Shown here: positions 19,011-31,224 of the stretch, piece by piece
Position numbering within the stretch: the stretch's first letter is position 1
Layout: each line of letters begins with the position of its first letter
NCBI GenBank assembly: GCA_949825025.1
Contig: OX463778.1
Coordinates: 53,818,364-53,882,363, forward strand
Reading direction: 5' to 3'
DNA length: 64,000 bases
From: Siphlonurus alternatus
Taxonomy: Eukaryota > Arthropoda > Insecta > Ephemeroptera > Siphlonuridae
Notes under the pieces: model-generated
Seen by the model: only the letters and a program-made list of their open reading frames with translations
Told to the model about the DNA's origin: nothing
Databases searched by the model: none
Program-made: the position numbers and the translations under genes

Positions 19011-21613
19011 ATGGAGAGATGGCTCGTGGTGTCCAAGAGCTTGCTGCTCCTCCTCAACTTCATGTTCGCGGTAAACAACAGAAACTACATCAAATTTATT
19101 ATATCTAACGTACTGTCATACATTAAATATGGAGGGTTCTGAGTTATTTTTTAGGTTATAAAATTGAAGTCCTTCATGTTCGCGGTAAACAACAGAAACT
19201 ACATCAAATTTATTATATCTAATGTACTGTCATACATTAAATATGGAGGGTTCTGAGTTAACTTTTAGGTTATAAAATTGATGTCCTTCATGTTCGCGGT
19301 AAACAACAGAAACTACATCAAATTTATTATATCTAACGTACTGTCATACATTAAATATGGAGGGTTCTGAGTTATTTTTTAGGTTATAAAATTGAAGTCC
19401 TTCATGTTCGCGGTAAACAACAGAAACTACATCAAATTTATTATATCTAACGTACTGTCATACATTAAATATGGAGGGTTCTGAGTTAATTTTTTAGGTT
19501 ATAAAATTGAAGTCAAATACGTACCTGATTATAAATTAAGATACTAGCTCAGTAATATCATATCATCAGTGTAAGGTAATATACATATATACAGTTCCTT
19601 ATATTGAATATATTATACATTCACATGCATTTCAAGTAATCTTAGGAAATTGGAACACGAAATTAAATTTATTTCAGTTCACGTTCTATATTTGCAATAA
19701 AAAAAATTTATAATATAAAAAAATATACTGTTTCAATAGCATAAACGATTTAATAAAGCTTTAGAGCAATTTTTTTCAAATTCGATTAATATTAATAATT
19801 GTAAAGCATGCATTGGAAAATTTAACTTCATTATACAAAATTGGGTTTCAACTAGGTTTGATATTTAATGTTTTTTCATAAACCTATGAAATTTAAATTT
19901 AATAATAAGATATTAATAAATTAATTTAATAAGCAATATTACTCTACTGCACAAATAATTTCTTGCCATGTTGTTGACGTTGCAGCTTGCTGGTCTCGCT
20001 CTGTTGATCCACGCTGGTATCATCCAGAGCACCCTCAGTTACTACAGCCTGTTCTTCATTGACGACGTGAGTGAGACACAATCTCTGGTTTGTGGCATTT
20101 TGATAACTGACGTGCTTCAGGTCTCGTGCATCGCCGTGCTGTTCATCGTGCTGGGCGTGCTCGTGTTCGTGTCCTCGGGCGGAGCGTGCTGCATCGTCAT
20201 CCGGGAGACCCGTCTGCTTCTGATTATCGTGAGTCGAGGCGTGTTATATTTCCTGTGCCACTCGTTTCTGTCTTCCTTTAATCCTTATTTTTTCAAATTA
20301 ATACCTTCCTATATTAGGTGTATAATTTCTTTTATCTTTATCTAAAGACTATCTCTCCAGGCAGCGATACACTCTCATAATCCTCTCATTTTTCACTCGC
20401 CCTCTCGGTGACGGACCCATTTTACGGTGAAGGCCGTTTGTCACTTTCACAATCGTTCTTCCGCACCTTGCAGGCGCAGAGTATTTTTTTTAAAGTCAAG
20501 GGACACACACTACATCGGGACCTTAATCTAGTTATTGCAGTCGGATGGACCGCAATAAAAAGTACGTGTTTCAGTACGGGCTGTTGCTACTGACGCTGGT
20601 GGCGCTGTTGGTGTGTGGCGGCGTGCTGCTGAACTACGCTCGGTGGCGCACGGACGTGGGGGAAAGTCTCCGTGACTCCATGCGGGATGTGCAGGTTCAG
20701 TACGTGAGCGCTGAGGGAGAGGACTGGGAGCGGGCCAGGCTCATTTGGGACCAAATGCAGGACATGGTGCGTCTCATCACACGTTTTCAACCGGCTAGAA
20801 ATCATCTGAATATTTTTCAGCGTATTTTATTAGTATTAAATATTAATAATTTAACATACTGATAATAGTGATAATCATTAAAATACAGTAGGTTTTCTTA
20901 TTTATAAAAAAAATACATAGATCCAGGGGTTAACTTGCCCCTGAAACGTATGCAACTTATTCTACACCACGAGACTCGATGTAGAAGAAGTTGCCTACAT
21001 CCAGGGGTAATTTCAGTTCGAGTGCTGTGGGGTGGACAGCCACATGGAGTGGTGGCATCTCGGAGTCCCCCCGCCCAACTCGTGCCTCTGCAAGGACGTG
21101 GCCGAGTGCGACCGTGGCGCCAAGTTCTACAAGGACGGCTGTCATCGGAAGCTCGTCCTCGTCATTCTGACGTCAGAGGCGTCCATGGCAACCATCGCCT
21201 TCTCGCTAGCTGGTTTGCAGGTGGGTCACATTGTTACCGGCAACAATATTTATTTTTACTGAACAATTGAATAGAGGGTGCAAAGTTATACCACACAGAT
21301 TTTTTAGAGACCAAATAGGAAATAATTTTTAAAAAATGTTAAAAGTTGTGTTTTAACGGCCACGACCCTTTCCGAAGTGGTAAAGTACTATCCTTATCTT
21401 AAGAACGTGACGTCATAATAAGGTCTAACAACATTTTTTAAAAATTCCCGCGTGGTCTCTAAAAAATCTTAAATCTGAGTAGCATCCTCTACCCATATCA
21501 TGAGTCAATACTGATTATTACTATCCACGTTTTTTCCTCAGCTGCCCGGCGCTGTGCTGTCCTTCATTCTAGCTCGTGCCGCCGGCCTGCAGAATTATCC
21601 TGGAGTTGGATGA
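19011..21613 (+). CDS. Tetraspanin gene 4 (six exons, about 238 aa)
   Basis: Coding exons: 19011-19070, 19986-20066, 20121-20228, 20575-20766, 21017-21220, 21542-21613; all phase 0 with GT-AG ends. It encodes a tetraspanin: N-terminal M-E-R-W-L-V-V-S-K, four membrane segments, and a large loop with C150-C151-G152, P-P-P-N-S-C170-L-C172, C178 and C189. The TM2 exon reads G-G-A-C-C-I-V-I-R-E-T, a variant of the G-C-C-G motif. Intron 2 is 54 bases. The end of exon 1 and its splice donor are repeated four times in intron 1, and the last codons with the stop are duplicated after the gene. Intron 5 holds a family A TIR element. It is tail-to-tail with the odorant receptor gene on the other strand. 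Confidence 0.9.
19058..19513. repeat. 114-bp tandem repeat that copies the exon 1 splice donor of tetraspanin 4
   Basis: Four units of 114 bases begin at 19058, 19172, 19286 and 19400. Each starts with CTTCATGTTCGCG-GTAAAC, which in the first unit is the end of exon 1 plus the donor site. Units differ at only a few bases. The unit is a multiple of three, but the frame meets TGA before the next donor. Confidence 0.92.
21265..21514. mobile_element. TIR element family A, diverged copy in intron 5 of tetraspanin 4
   Basis: AGAGGGTGCAAAGTTATACC and CAGATTTTTTAGAGACCA on the left pair with TGGTCTCTAAAAAATC and GCATCCTCTACCC on the right. The centre has TATCCTTATCTTAAGA and TGACGTCA (21408-21415). 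The outer terminal repeats are worn. Confidence 0.55.
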
Positions 21614-21682
21614 TCGGAACACTATTGGAGTCAAGTTGCCGGCCTGCAGAATTATCCTGGAGCTGGATGATCGGAACACTGA
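21581..21682. repeat. Duplicated C-terminal coding end of tetraspanin 4
   Basis: GCCGGCCTGCAGAATTATCC through GATGATCGGAACACT occurs at about 21581-21625 and again at 21638-21682, differing by GTT versus GCT. The first copy encodes the last residues and the stop; the second lies in the 3' UTR. Confidence 0.85.
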
Positions 21683-21689
21683 GGTTACT

Positions 21690-23054
21690 TATGATCTGTT
21701 TGAATACACAACAAAGTTTAATTCAGGAATTGTTTTATTAATTTAAATAATAATATATAATGTTTATATAATACATACTGTAGAAATTATAAATGTAACC
21801 AAATTTATTAATTTTTTGTCTCTATTTTTATTAGACTTGTAATAACACTTTCCAATTACTGATCGCAAATTGCAATGCAATAACATCCTTTTTATTATTT
21901 TAAGCTTTTTTAAACAATAAAATATTAACATATAAAACTTTACAGGCCATTCTGATTATTCGAATTCCACTATAGGTACTACAATTATATTTTTTAAATT
22001 CATTTATTATATTTATCTTGCATCCTAAAGATATGAGAAATTTAAATATATTTCTTGAAAATTAATCCTCGGCATTAATTTATATTTGCAAGGAGTGTGA
22101 TTTTTCTTTTTATTTTATTAATAAAATTCAAATTTGAACGTTTAAAAAGGCTATTCTTTATTTTTAAGGCAGTGCATGTCAATTAAATCCTATACATATA
22201 ATTAATTACTAAATATTGCAATTATAAATATAGCTCTTCACTATATTTTATTTAGTTAGCTGAAAAGCAATCTATGACTAAATGCTACATATTTATATGT
22301 GAAATGTGAGCTGGTAAAGCTTAAAAATGATAATTTATGTAACTGCAAATTTTTTTGCATTAGTCGTTCAATATTTTCAATTATTTATTTAATACAATAT
22401 AAATTAACTTAACATCGAAATAAATGCTTTTCATACATTCTCAAATATCTAATTTAAGACTAGATAACACAATAATTAATAATTCTACAGTTTGACTCTC
22501 CAGAGGTCCCTTAAATTAAGCATATGATAAAAAAAAAACATAAAAATTGTCACATAAAACTGATATTTGATTTTAATTGCATTTTTTTTAATTACAGAAA
22601 TAAAGAAACTACATTAGGTAATTTTGCAGTTAACTTTTTATCAATTTCAAATAGATAATTCACTTATTATAATTATTAACAAAAAATTCCTTATATATTA
22701 TATATAATGTACTGTACTGATTAATTACAATGGGAGTTGCATGTATTCGTTCAAAATCAAGCATTGTCAGTGAAATAGTGCTTACGTGCATTAACTTCCG
22801 AATACATTTCAAAACGTCAACAATTACAGAAAATTGAAACACTGCTGACACTTTTTTAGTATATAATTGCTCAATGTGCTTAAAAATCCATGTCAAACGG
22901 GCAAACCAATGATTATAAGATTGCGAATAAGAAATCTGATGCGCTTCTTACTGCGTCAAGAATCTGGCATATAATGCCACGTGCAAAGCCATGTGTTGAA
23001 ATTTAAAATACACATTTTTAGAAGCAAATAAACAAATAAGGAAGAAAATAAACA
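21690..23054. other. AT-rich convergent spacer, tetraspanin 4 to odorant receptor 1
   Basis: An AATAAA at 21916-21921 may end tetraspanin 4. Otherwise no gene is supported. A 78-codon minus-strand frame at 22660-22896 has no family features and sits where the receptor's 3' UTR is expected. Confidence 0.5.
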
Positions 23055-25578
23055 CTATAATTGGTAATTTTTTTCTGTGATCAAGAATATGAAGTAGGAA
23101 ATCGACAAGCCTATAATCTGAAACAAGAAACGAAAAAATTGTCATGGAAATATAGAGTTATAATACCTGTTATAAACATTGCATTAAAAAAATGACATGT
23201 ATTACCTATTTACTCTATATTAAGTATGATAATAATTTTTTAAAATCAGGAAGAATTTTGAATTGCTTTTGCACTTCTGTTCAATAAAATTTTGTAATTT
23301 ATTATTCGAATTTTATTACCTTCAAGCAATCACAGGTGTGGATCCAGGAGGCCGCAGCACCCACCAAAGTTTATATTAAATATATATTATGCGATATATA
23401 CTTTTACTAACTCAAATAATTATCTTTAACATTTACCTTTTTCATGCAAGCCTCGACACGAAATAAAGTCCAAAATGAGGCGCTAATTGCAGAGAAATAA
23501 TTAACTCACACTGATGAATGACTTCCCGGAGAGCGAGGTGAACGGTCCGGCACTCAGACAAAGTGGGACCTCGCACCTTGTCGCCATCACCTCCAGCGAC
23601 TTGTAGTCCCCCTTCAGAGACGAATGATAGATCCTGTTCAAACACACAGTACGCAGTCGAGTTCCCTTAAAAAGATAGATCAGCTATTAGCACGCAGTTG
23701 ACATCCCTTTAAATCAAAAGAGTGGATGCATTTTTGTAAATTTGAATTCAGCCCTGACACCCTTTTCATGACAAATTTTCTGTAAATATTTATAACGTTA
23801 AAAAGAAACGTAAAAATGTCTTATACATTCTAGGCTTAGCATGAAGGTATCATGTTTTGATTTATGAGACGCATGTACACGCACCTTTTCTCTGATACCG
23901 TCAGCAAGCCTTGAAAACACGAGAAGTTCGTAAATAGCCGGGAATGTCGCCAAGGCACGGTAGAACAGCTCAAGGGGTGTCATTTTAAACTGAAAATTTT
24001 AATAACTATGTTAACGAGACTAACATAATAAACCAAGCGATTAAAACAAAAGATGAAAACACGTGTATTTCTATTTATAAATAAGTTGTTTTAACTGTGT
24101 TCATATTTTGACAAAGTACACGCCACACACGAAAACATTACCGCATTACTGGAGTGCGCAGCGGCGGCGAAACAAAATTCAATGGTAGCGAAGGAGGCTA
24201 GGGACATCATTTGTAGGGAGAACACTTTGTTTAGCTTCTTTACCAGCCTGATGAGAGAAAGAATTAAAATTCAAACTTAACATAGTGTTTCACAAATCAA
24301 TTCAATTTTTGTCAAGTTCATACGATTTTTTTATACCTTATTATTCAAAATCTTATTTTAAAAATATTTTAATGTTCTTCCATTTATTTATTTTTTTTTA
24401 AAAATACTATATAAATTTAGGAAATGCTGTGAAGTTTTTGAATTTAAAAGTATTTTTTCGGCTGTATAATGTAATAGTTCTGGGTTCTATGATTTTTTAT
24501 TCTTGTAGCTGTTTGTTGTTGTTTTTTGTTTGTTCTTTTATCTTGACGTAATCCAAGTTTGTCATTGCACAACCAAAATGATTGAAAAAAGATTTGAATT
24601 TGAATGTTCTTTAAAGGTTAATTTCGACTAAATGCGCACAGGCTAAGGGACAAAATGGCAGTCGTCAAATTGAATTCATTTTGATCTGAGCATTTAAAAG
24701 TAATTGAGACAATTATCAATATGCTGGCATTTGTAATAAAACTGAGCATTTACAAAATTATATTACCAAGGAGCCTATTTGTACGATTTGTACCTGATGA
24801 TCAACACATGTTGTTTGACGCAGTACTTGACGTCACAGACTTCTTCCACGTCTGAGCGCCATCTACCTTCGTTTTGAACTGGACGGATGTGAACTTGTCC
24901 TAACACCTCGGTCAGGTGGTCCAGCAAGGCTTGCACGTAATACAGAAGATGGATGTAAAGGGTGGAGATGCCGTAGTGAAAAAATATAAACGGAAAAGCT
25001 ATAAGGCCACTATAAATCTTAATAAATAACGTTACGTGTTTATTATCAATTAGAAGCGGCAGAAAGTCTGAAATTCTACGTAAATCTTTAAAACTTTTAA
25101 CAGTTTCAAAATGATTTGAATATTTATACGTTCGTATAATTTAATACGCAGATATCATTGCAATAAATACTAGACTTTCAATTGAAGCTGAACGTTTGTG
25201 AACTTTTAAATAAATTAACATTGACTTTGTAGTATTGATCGGAAACCAATTTAAAATTTCATACAGATTTCTTCGTTTTAAGAAATATACAATCATTTTT
25301 ACTAACAACCCAGCAAGGCTTATTAAAATCCACAAATCGTTTAGCAAGAAATCTATGTCAGTGATTTTATATGCAATGAATGCAACTACATAACAAGTGT
25401 ATAAAGCGAGGGACAGACGGACGATCGTGGAATAGACGAGGAAGATTTGCTGGACAGAGATGGTGCAACTGCAACATGGTAGCCGCCAGATCCGAAACCC
25501 GGACCAAGACCAGTATCCACCACCTTTCAGCAGCGCCATGCTGAACCCCGTGAAGGCGGAGAGGTGCTGAACTACCAT
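23055..25578 (-). CDS. Odorant receptor gene 1 (7tm_6 family, six exons, about 360 aa)
   Basis: Proposed exons in coding order: 25176-25578, 24794-25067, 24142-24247, 23871-23989, 23510-23633, 23055-23117. The product is a seven-pass insect odorant receptor subunit that would form a ligand-gated cation channel with Orco in olfactory neurons. The C-terminal half is diagnostic: C-V-K-Q-H-V-L-I-I-R-L-V-K-K-L-N-K-V-F-S, then I-Y-H-S-S-L, P-L-C-L-S-A-G-P-F, and I-I-G-L-S-I-S-Y-F before the stop, which match the conserved family end. The start is the first ATG before TM1, giving a normal N-terminus. Intron 1 uses a weak GTCTAG donor. Exon 4 is a problem: its good donor (GTGCGT after 23885) is phase 0, but exon 5 needs phase 2, so a weak donor at 23870 (GTCTCA) or a GC donor is assumed. 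The gene may be intact, a pseudogene, or carry an assembly error there. Confidence 0.8.
24466..24606 (+). mobile_element. Possible non-LTR retrotransposon 3' end in receptor intron 2
   Basis: A T/G-rich stretch leads to CATTGCACAACCAAAATGAT, then AAAAAAGATTTGAATTTGAA, which looks like a 3' UTR ending in a short simple-repeat tail. No coding part remains. Confidence 0.3.
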
Positions 25579-25768
25579 TTTGAGACCCTAGAAACAAAGA
25601 TTTTATTGCGTAATTTGACTTGAGTATTTTATTTCTAATATTGATTCAAATGTTTGCGTAGTCCCATTGCTAAAGTTCTTCTATATTTGCGTTGATCAAC
25701 ATATTATATGTAATCAAAGTATTGCTCTATAATATCCGTCGGTAAAGCAAAAAACATAGAAGGGTTAT

Positions 25769-25769
25769 T

Positions 25770-25848
<79 letters not shown>
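25769..25848. repeat. (TA)n microsatellite
   Basis: About 40 TA units with one early interruption, upstream of the receptor gene's first exon. Confidence 0.95.
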
Positions 25849-25850
<2 letters not shown>

Positions 25851-28639
25851 TAAGTGGATAGTTTCTGAGATTGTAGCCAGAATTATTTTATTTCATTTTA
25901 GATTCGTTGATATTTTGTGTCAATTGAAATATTTTGGTCATGACGTAATGCCCCCATATTTTATGATGATTTTATTTGTCGAGGGTTTTCGGCACCATCC
26001 TCTACTAAGAAGGCGATCGCCTCGAGGGGTTTGATATATCTACACACAAGTTAAATATTTATATAAATAATATAGATATTTTTGAAGTTCTTTTTTTTCG
26101 AAAAATTTATTATTTTTTACATTGCTGGTTGACCAAGGACCAAACATAAATATTTCCAGATTTTTTGGAGCATATTTTTACGAATTTTTCCTTCTTGTAA
26201 AGAGTTATCATTCGATTTGACACCTTATAATTAAGGACTGAGTTTAAGTTAGGCTCCTCTGGTCGTTTTGATTTCAACAATCATGGGCAATCACAAAAAA
26301 AAGATGAGTTACTCAGGCAATTCCCTATGTATATATAAAACTGTGTAGATCACCGCGTCTACATACTTAACTAAGAATAACAACATCAGAATAAATTAAG
26401 AGAAATGTAAAAATGTTGAGTAATTTAATTTACAGCTCCAATTATAACACGTTTTTCAGTTGTGATTTCAGGAAGCACTAATCTACCTCAATGTCTTCAT
26501 GATAAGAAGAGGACAGAAGAAAATGAACGATCAAATTTAAAACATGGAAAAAAACTTACTTGAACGACAGACTTCCAGGGAACAACTGCTAGAAATTAAA
26601 ACGCTACCGTACTCCTTCCAAATGTAAGTTTTCAAATGCAATGTATAATTTACATATGTCCATTTTTATAAATCATATTATATTGCGTCTTATATAAGGT
26701 TAAGAGTAATGTTTTATGTATACTGGAGTAAAGTCCTTTTGCTGGTGACATATAATTTTTTTCACTTTGTAAATGTTTAAATCAAATATATAATGCATGT
26801 ACGTACGTTAAAATTGACAGTCCATGGACTAAAAAAAAATAGTCAAGTAAATCGACACGTTGCATGTTACAAAACACTGAAAAATTAATTTCATGGTGTT
26901 TAAATTATTGATCGAAGGTGATTTTATTCGTAATACATTTTTTGTAATAAAATAAATTCGAAGTAACTGGACGGGAAATGTATTTTCACGTAACGTTTTC
27001 TTATTATTCGATAATAATATTCATCTAACTTATAATTTTATTATAAAAGAACATCTGTTAAGTAGTTCAGTGTATAGTGTATATATAGTTAGTCATAATT
27101 TTTATATCTTTATTTATAAACTAAAATATGTGTAGCATATAAAATTGTCACTATACAGGGGCAATTGTGTACTTAGAATTCCTTTTAGCAGTGGACGTTG
27201 CGTGTTTGAAATTTCAACTTTACAAAATTCAATTGGACATTGTTTCAATTATTTACTTATATTGAACGATTTTTTCAAAACATTTTTCATGTTGTTCTGT
27301 TGCATATTTTTACTTGTCTTTTGATAGTAAGATAATCATTCTACTGAACTAAGTATTATAGAAACGAAAATAAATATTAGGTAATTATAGTTCATTATAT
27401 AAGTTGACGTACAATACTTTTTTATTTTCTAATAATTTTTTTATGTTAAAATCTCTGAAATTATTTTAATCAAGCCTGAAGTCTGTCATTAGTGAAACAA
27501 CATGAATTTAATTCAATGTAGTTTTTTCACAGTAGTCAAATGTCTCAAATCATTCATGTATTTCATATGATGGGACGATGTACAGCTCTCGATGTGGTGT
27601 ATTGGTTTAAATGCCTTTAAAAAATTGAGTTAATAGAATTGAATTTGTTGATGTATTCGGATCTGCGCACCAAACAGTCATTTGTCCGTAGAATAACGTC
27701 TGTATTATAGTATAGGTTAAATATAATTTATCCTTTTCATTTACAGTAATACGACATCATAAAAATATGTTTCATAAATAATAAACATAAAAAAATATAT
27801 AAATTAAAATTATAACAATTAACTCCTCATATTATTGAACTTTCCTTCCCTTCCACTATTTTCTTGGTTAAGTATCGAAAAAAGCTCTCATATCACAAGT
27901 CCTCTACTCTTGTTAAAAATCAAACATTTTTTCATTGCTTTATTCAGTTTATTTGATCAAATTATACAAACAAGCAAACATTGTTATGACATTATAATGT
28001 ACATCAATGACATTACTATTGTTCCAAGCTAAGAGATTATAGGAGCGTTGGTCATGTACCAGTACGTTAAAATTGTGGTGCAGCGGATGGAAAATCTGGA
28101 TCATATTCATATTCATCTTTATTGCTTTTTGATTGTACATTACAATATAAGCACGTCAATATCAGTGTGAGTGGCAACCTCATGGTGCTTGTCAAACTAT
28201 TCTAAACATAACAAATTTAATAACAACAAAAAACAAACATAACACAAACACTATAACACTCACCATATCAATCCAGAATAGGCAAAATTTATTGTAAACA
28301 GATTGAGACAGTTGGACAATATTTTAATATAGCAAGTATATTATCTGCAAAAAGCAATAACTCATTAACAATAAAAAAAAAAAAAAAAAAAATAATTTCA
28401 TATATTCAACCTAAGACTCTTATACAATAATACAATGATTATTTAACAATTTATTCCTAACAATACATCACATCTATATCTATGTATAATATAAAAAAAT
28501 GTGAATGAAGATGCATGCTACACAAGTAATTTTCATAATGTTATAAAGCATTATCATCATTGAAGTATTTACATGCATGTTATCTATTGAATTAATATGT
28601 CTTATTATAGTTATTATATTTAGTTTAGTCCTAATGCGT
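25849..28639. other. AT-rich intergenic DNA upstream of receptor 1
   Basis: No gene supported. The part next to 25.6 kb should contain the receptor's promoter and perhaps a 5' UTR exon (a TAG acceptor ends just before GGTCTCAAAATG at 25586), but no element could be fixed. A TE tail at 28103-28250 and a poly-A run at 28374-28392 are the only structures noted. Confidence 0.5.
28103..28250 (-). mobile_element. Possible non-LTR retrotransposon 3' end
   Basis: On the minus strand a unique stretch ends in CAAAAAGCAATAAAGATGAA followed by TATGAATATGA: AATAAA plus a short repeated tail, the usual end of a truncated non-LTR element. It is similar in style to 8930-8995. Confidence 0.35.
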
Positions 28640-28799
28640 ATGTGGTTACAAAGGTTGTATTGCGGAACAGTATGTGGTTACTTTTTCATTTTGTGGTTAC
28701 GTTACCACAAAATAGCGAAAAAGTTTAATTAGAACTATTTTGTGGTTACTTTTTTCAGAGCTTTTGCAATTCAGGCCCTTTGTCGGTCCAGTAACCACA
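28640..28799. repeat. Cluster of TGTGGTTAC words left of the satellite
   Basis: TGTGGTTAC occurs on the plus strand at 28640, 28673, 28692 and 28741 and reversed (GTAACCACA) at 28791; a near copy (GTTACCACA) at 28701 makes an imperfect palindrome with the 28692 site. TGTGGTTA is also the Runt/RUNX consensus. The same word occurs in the satellite monomers and on the far side of the array. Confidence 0.75.
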
Positions 28800-28923
28800 A
28801 AGGGTCTTTATTGCAATTGCAACAAAAGCACCTTCCCTTTATAAGGCTTATATCTCTGCTTCATTATTTCACCAAAGGGTGGCGGGTCGATGCACATTAT
28901 TTGAGGCCGTGATAATTCCTTCA

Positions 28924-30410
28924 CCGGTAAGGGTTCGCTGAGGGATTATTCATCAACAAAATTTTTCTTTTGGAAAAAATTTTTTTTTCGAATGGTGTGG
29001 GGGGGGGGTCATTTTATTGCTAATCACTAACAAAATTTTTTATTTTTTTTTTCGAATGATGGTGGGGGGGGGGCTCATTTTATTGCTTATCACTAAAATT
29101 CATCGTTCTTATTTTATTTTGGAGGAATATATTTACAATTTTTTTCGGATGGAAAAAAAAATTCCAGGGGGGGGGGGGAGGGAATTTTATTGCAAATTTT
29201 TTTTTCTTTTAGGCCGGTAAGGGATCGCTGAGGGATTATTCATCAACAAAATTTTTCTTTTGGAAATAATTTTTTTTTCGAATGGTGGAGGGGGGGGGGG
29301 GCTCATTTTATTGCTTATCACTAAAATTCATCGTTCTTATTTTATTTTGGAGGAATATATTTACAATTTTTTTCGGATGGAAAAAAAAATTCCAGGGGGG
29401 GGGGGGGAGGGAATTTTATTGCAAATTTTTTTTTCTTTTAGGCCGGTAAGGGTTCGCTGAGGGATTATTCATCAACAAAATTTTTCTTTTGGAAATAATT
29501 TTTTTTTCGAATGGTGGTGGGGGGGGGGGGGCTCATTTTATTGCTTATCACTAAAATTCATCGTTCTTATTTTATTTTGGAGGAATATATTAACAATTTT
29601 TTTCGGATGGAAAAAAAAATTCCAGGGGGGGGGGGGGGAGGGAATTTTATTGCAAATTTTTTTTTCTTTTAGGCCGGTAAGGGTTCGCTGAGGGATTATT
29701 CATCAACAAAATTTTTCTTTTGGAAAAAATTTTTTTTTCGAATGGTGGTGGGGGGGGGGCTCATTTTATTGCTTATCACTAAAATTCATCGTTTTTATTT
29801 TATTTTGAGGAATATATTTACAATTTTTTTCGGATGGAAAAAAAAAATTCCAGGGGGGGGGGGAGGGAATATTATTGCATATTTTTTTTTCTTTTAGGCA
29901 GGTAAGGGATCGCTGAGGGATTATTCATCAACAAAATTTTTCTTTTGGAAAAAAATTTTTTTTCTAATGATGGGGGGGGGGGGTATTTTTATTGCTAATC
30001 ACTAAAATTCATCCTTCTTATTTTATTTTGGAGCAATATATTTACAATTTTTTTCGCACGGTAAAAAAAAATTCAGGGGGGGGGGAAGGGAATTTTATTG
30101 CATTTTTTTTTTTCTTTTAGGCCGGTAAGGGATCGCTGAGGGATTATTCATCAACAAAATTTTTTCTTTTGGAAAAAAAATTTTTTTCGAATGGTAGTGG
30201 GGAGAAAGGGTTCATTTTATTGCTAATCACTAAAATTCATTGTTCTTATTTTATTTTGGAGGAATGTATTTACAAATTTTTTCGGATGGAAAAAAAATTC
30301 CAGGGGAGGAAGGGGGAGGAAATTTTATTGCATATTTTTTTTTCTTTTAGGCCGGTAAGGGATCGCTGAGGGATTATTCATCAACAAAATTTTTCTTTTG
30401 GAATAAAAAA
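28924..30410. repeat. G-run-rich minisatellite, 225-230 bp unit
   Basis: Units start with GGTAAGGG(T/A)TCGCTGAGGG at about 28926, 29215, 29443, 29676, 29899, 30123 and 30354. The first is longer (290 bp, an internal partial duplication); the others are 222-233 bp. Most units hold two plus-strand G-runs of about 8-14 about 110-120 bases apart, each next to A/T runs (TTTTTTTTCGAATGG and GGAAAAAAAAATTCC). The G-runs decay in the last two units (30060 onward). The array abuts the large satellite at about 30411. Confidence 0.93.
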
Positions 30411-31224
30411 ATGTTTCGATACGTTAATTACGGTCAATTAAAGTAGTCTATGACACTAAGGATATCCATATTATACCTCATAAAATAATGAAAGTTGGAA
30501 ATGGAACCTACTAGTGGTTACAAAAGTACCTAGAAATTAATTTTATTGTAACCTCCGTCAAATTTTAATTACACTTAAAACAATTAAAAAATGCGGCTTG
30601 GATTTCAAGTCAATATTTTTGCATCTCGATATTATGCAAACATTGTAACGTCTATAAGAAAATTAACATTCCTCAAGTCCTTTTACATTCTTCTGTTCAA
30701 TTTATCCTCTGAGAAAAAATTTTGGTTTAAGGTGGAACTATATGTGGTTACTAATGTATCCAGAAATAATATCAACTGAATGCTCACATGTTATATATAT
30801 TTTGCATAGATTAAAAAAAATTGAATGGATGACATCATTGCACAGATGAATTAAGTACGGTCAATTAAAGTAGCCTAAGACACTAAGGATATCCATATTA
30901 TACCTCATTAAATAATGAAGGTTGGAAATGGAACCTACTAGTGGTTTCATAAGTACCTAGAAATAAATTTTATTGCATCCTCCGTCAAATTTTAATTACA
31001 CTTAAAACAATTAAAAAATGCGGCTTGGATTTCAAGTCAATATTTTTGCACCTCGATATTATGCAGACATTGTAACGTCTATATGAAAATTCACATTCGT
31101 CAAGTCCTTTACATTCTTCTGTTCAATTCATCCTAAGACAAATTTTGGTTAAAGGTGGAACTATATGTGGTTACTAATGTATCTACAAAAAATATCAACT
31201 GAATGCTCACATGTTAAATATTTT

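Noticed and set aside
22660..22896. 78-codon minus-strand frame downstream of receptor 1
   Set aside because: No domain, strongly AT-rich composition, and lies past the receptor stop in likely UTR or spacer.
23442..23645. 67-codon minus-strand frame over receptor exon 5
   Set aside because: It is the wrong frame of that exon. The chosen frame gives the conserved I-Y-H-S-S and P-L-C-L-S-A-G-P-F receptor motifs.
29017..30369. Frames of 66-67 codons with G-G-G-G in the 29-30 kb repeats
   Set aside because: They read through G-runs whose lengths shift the frame from unit to unit; no conserved protein results.
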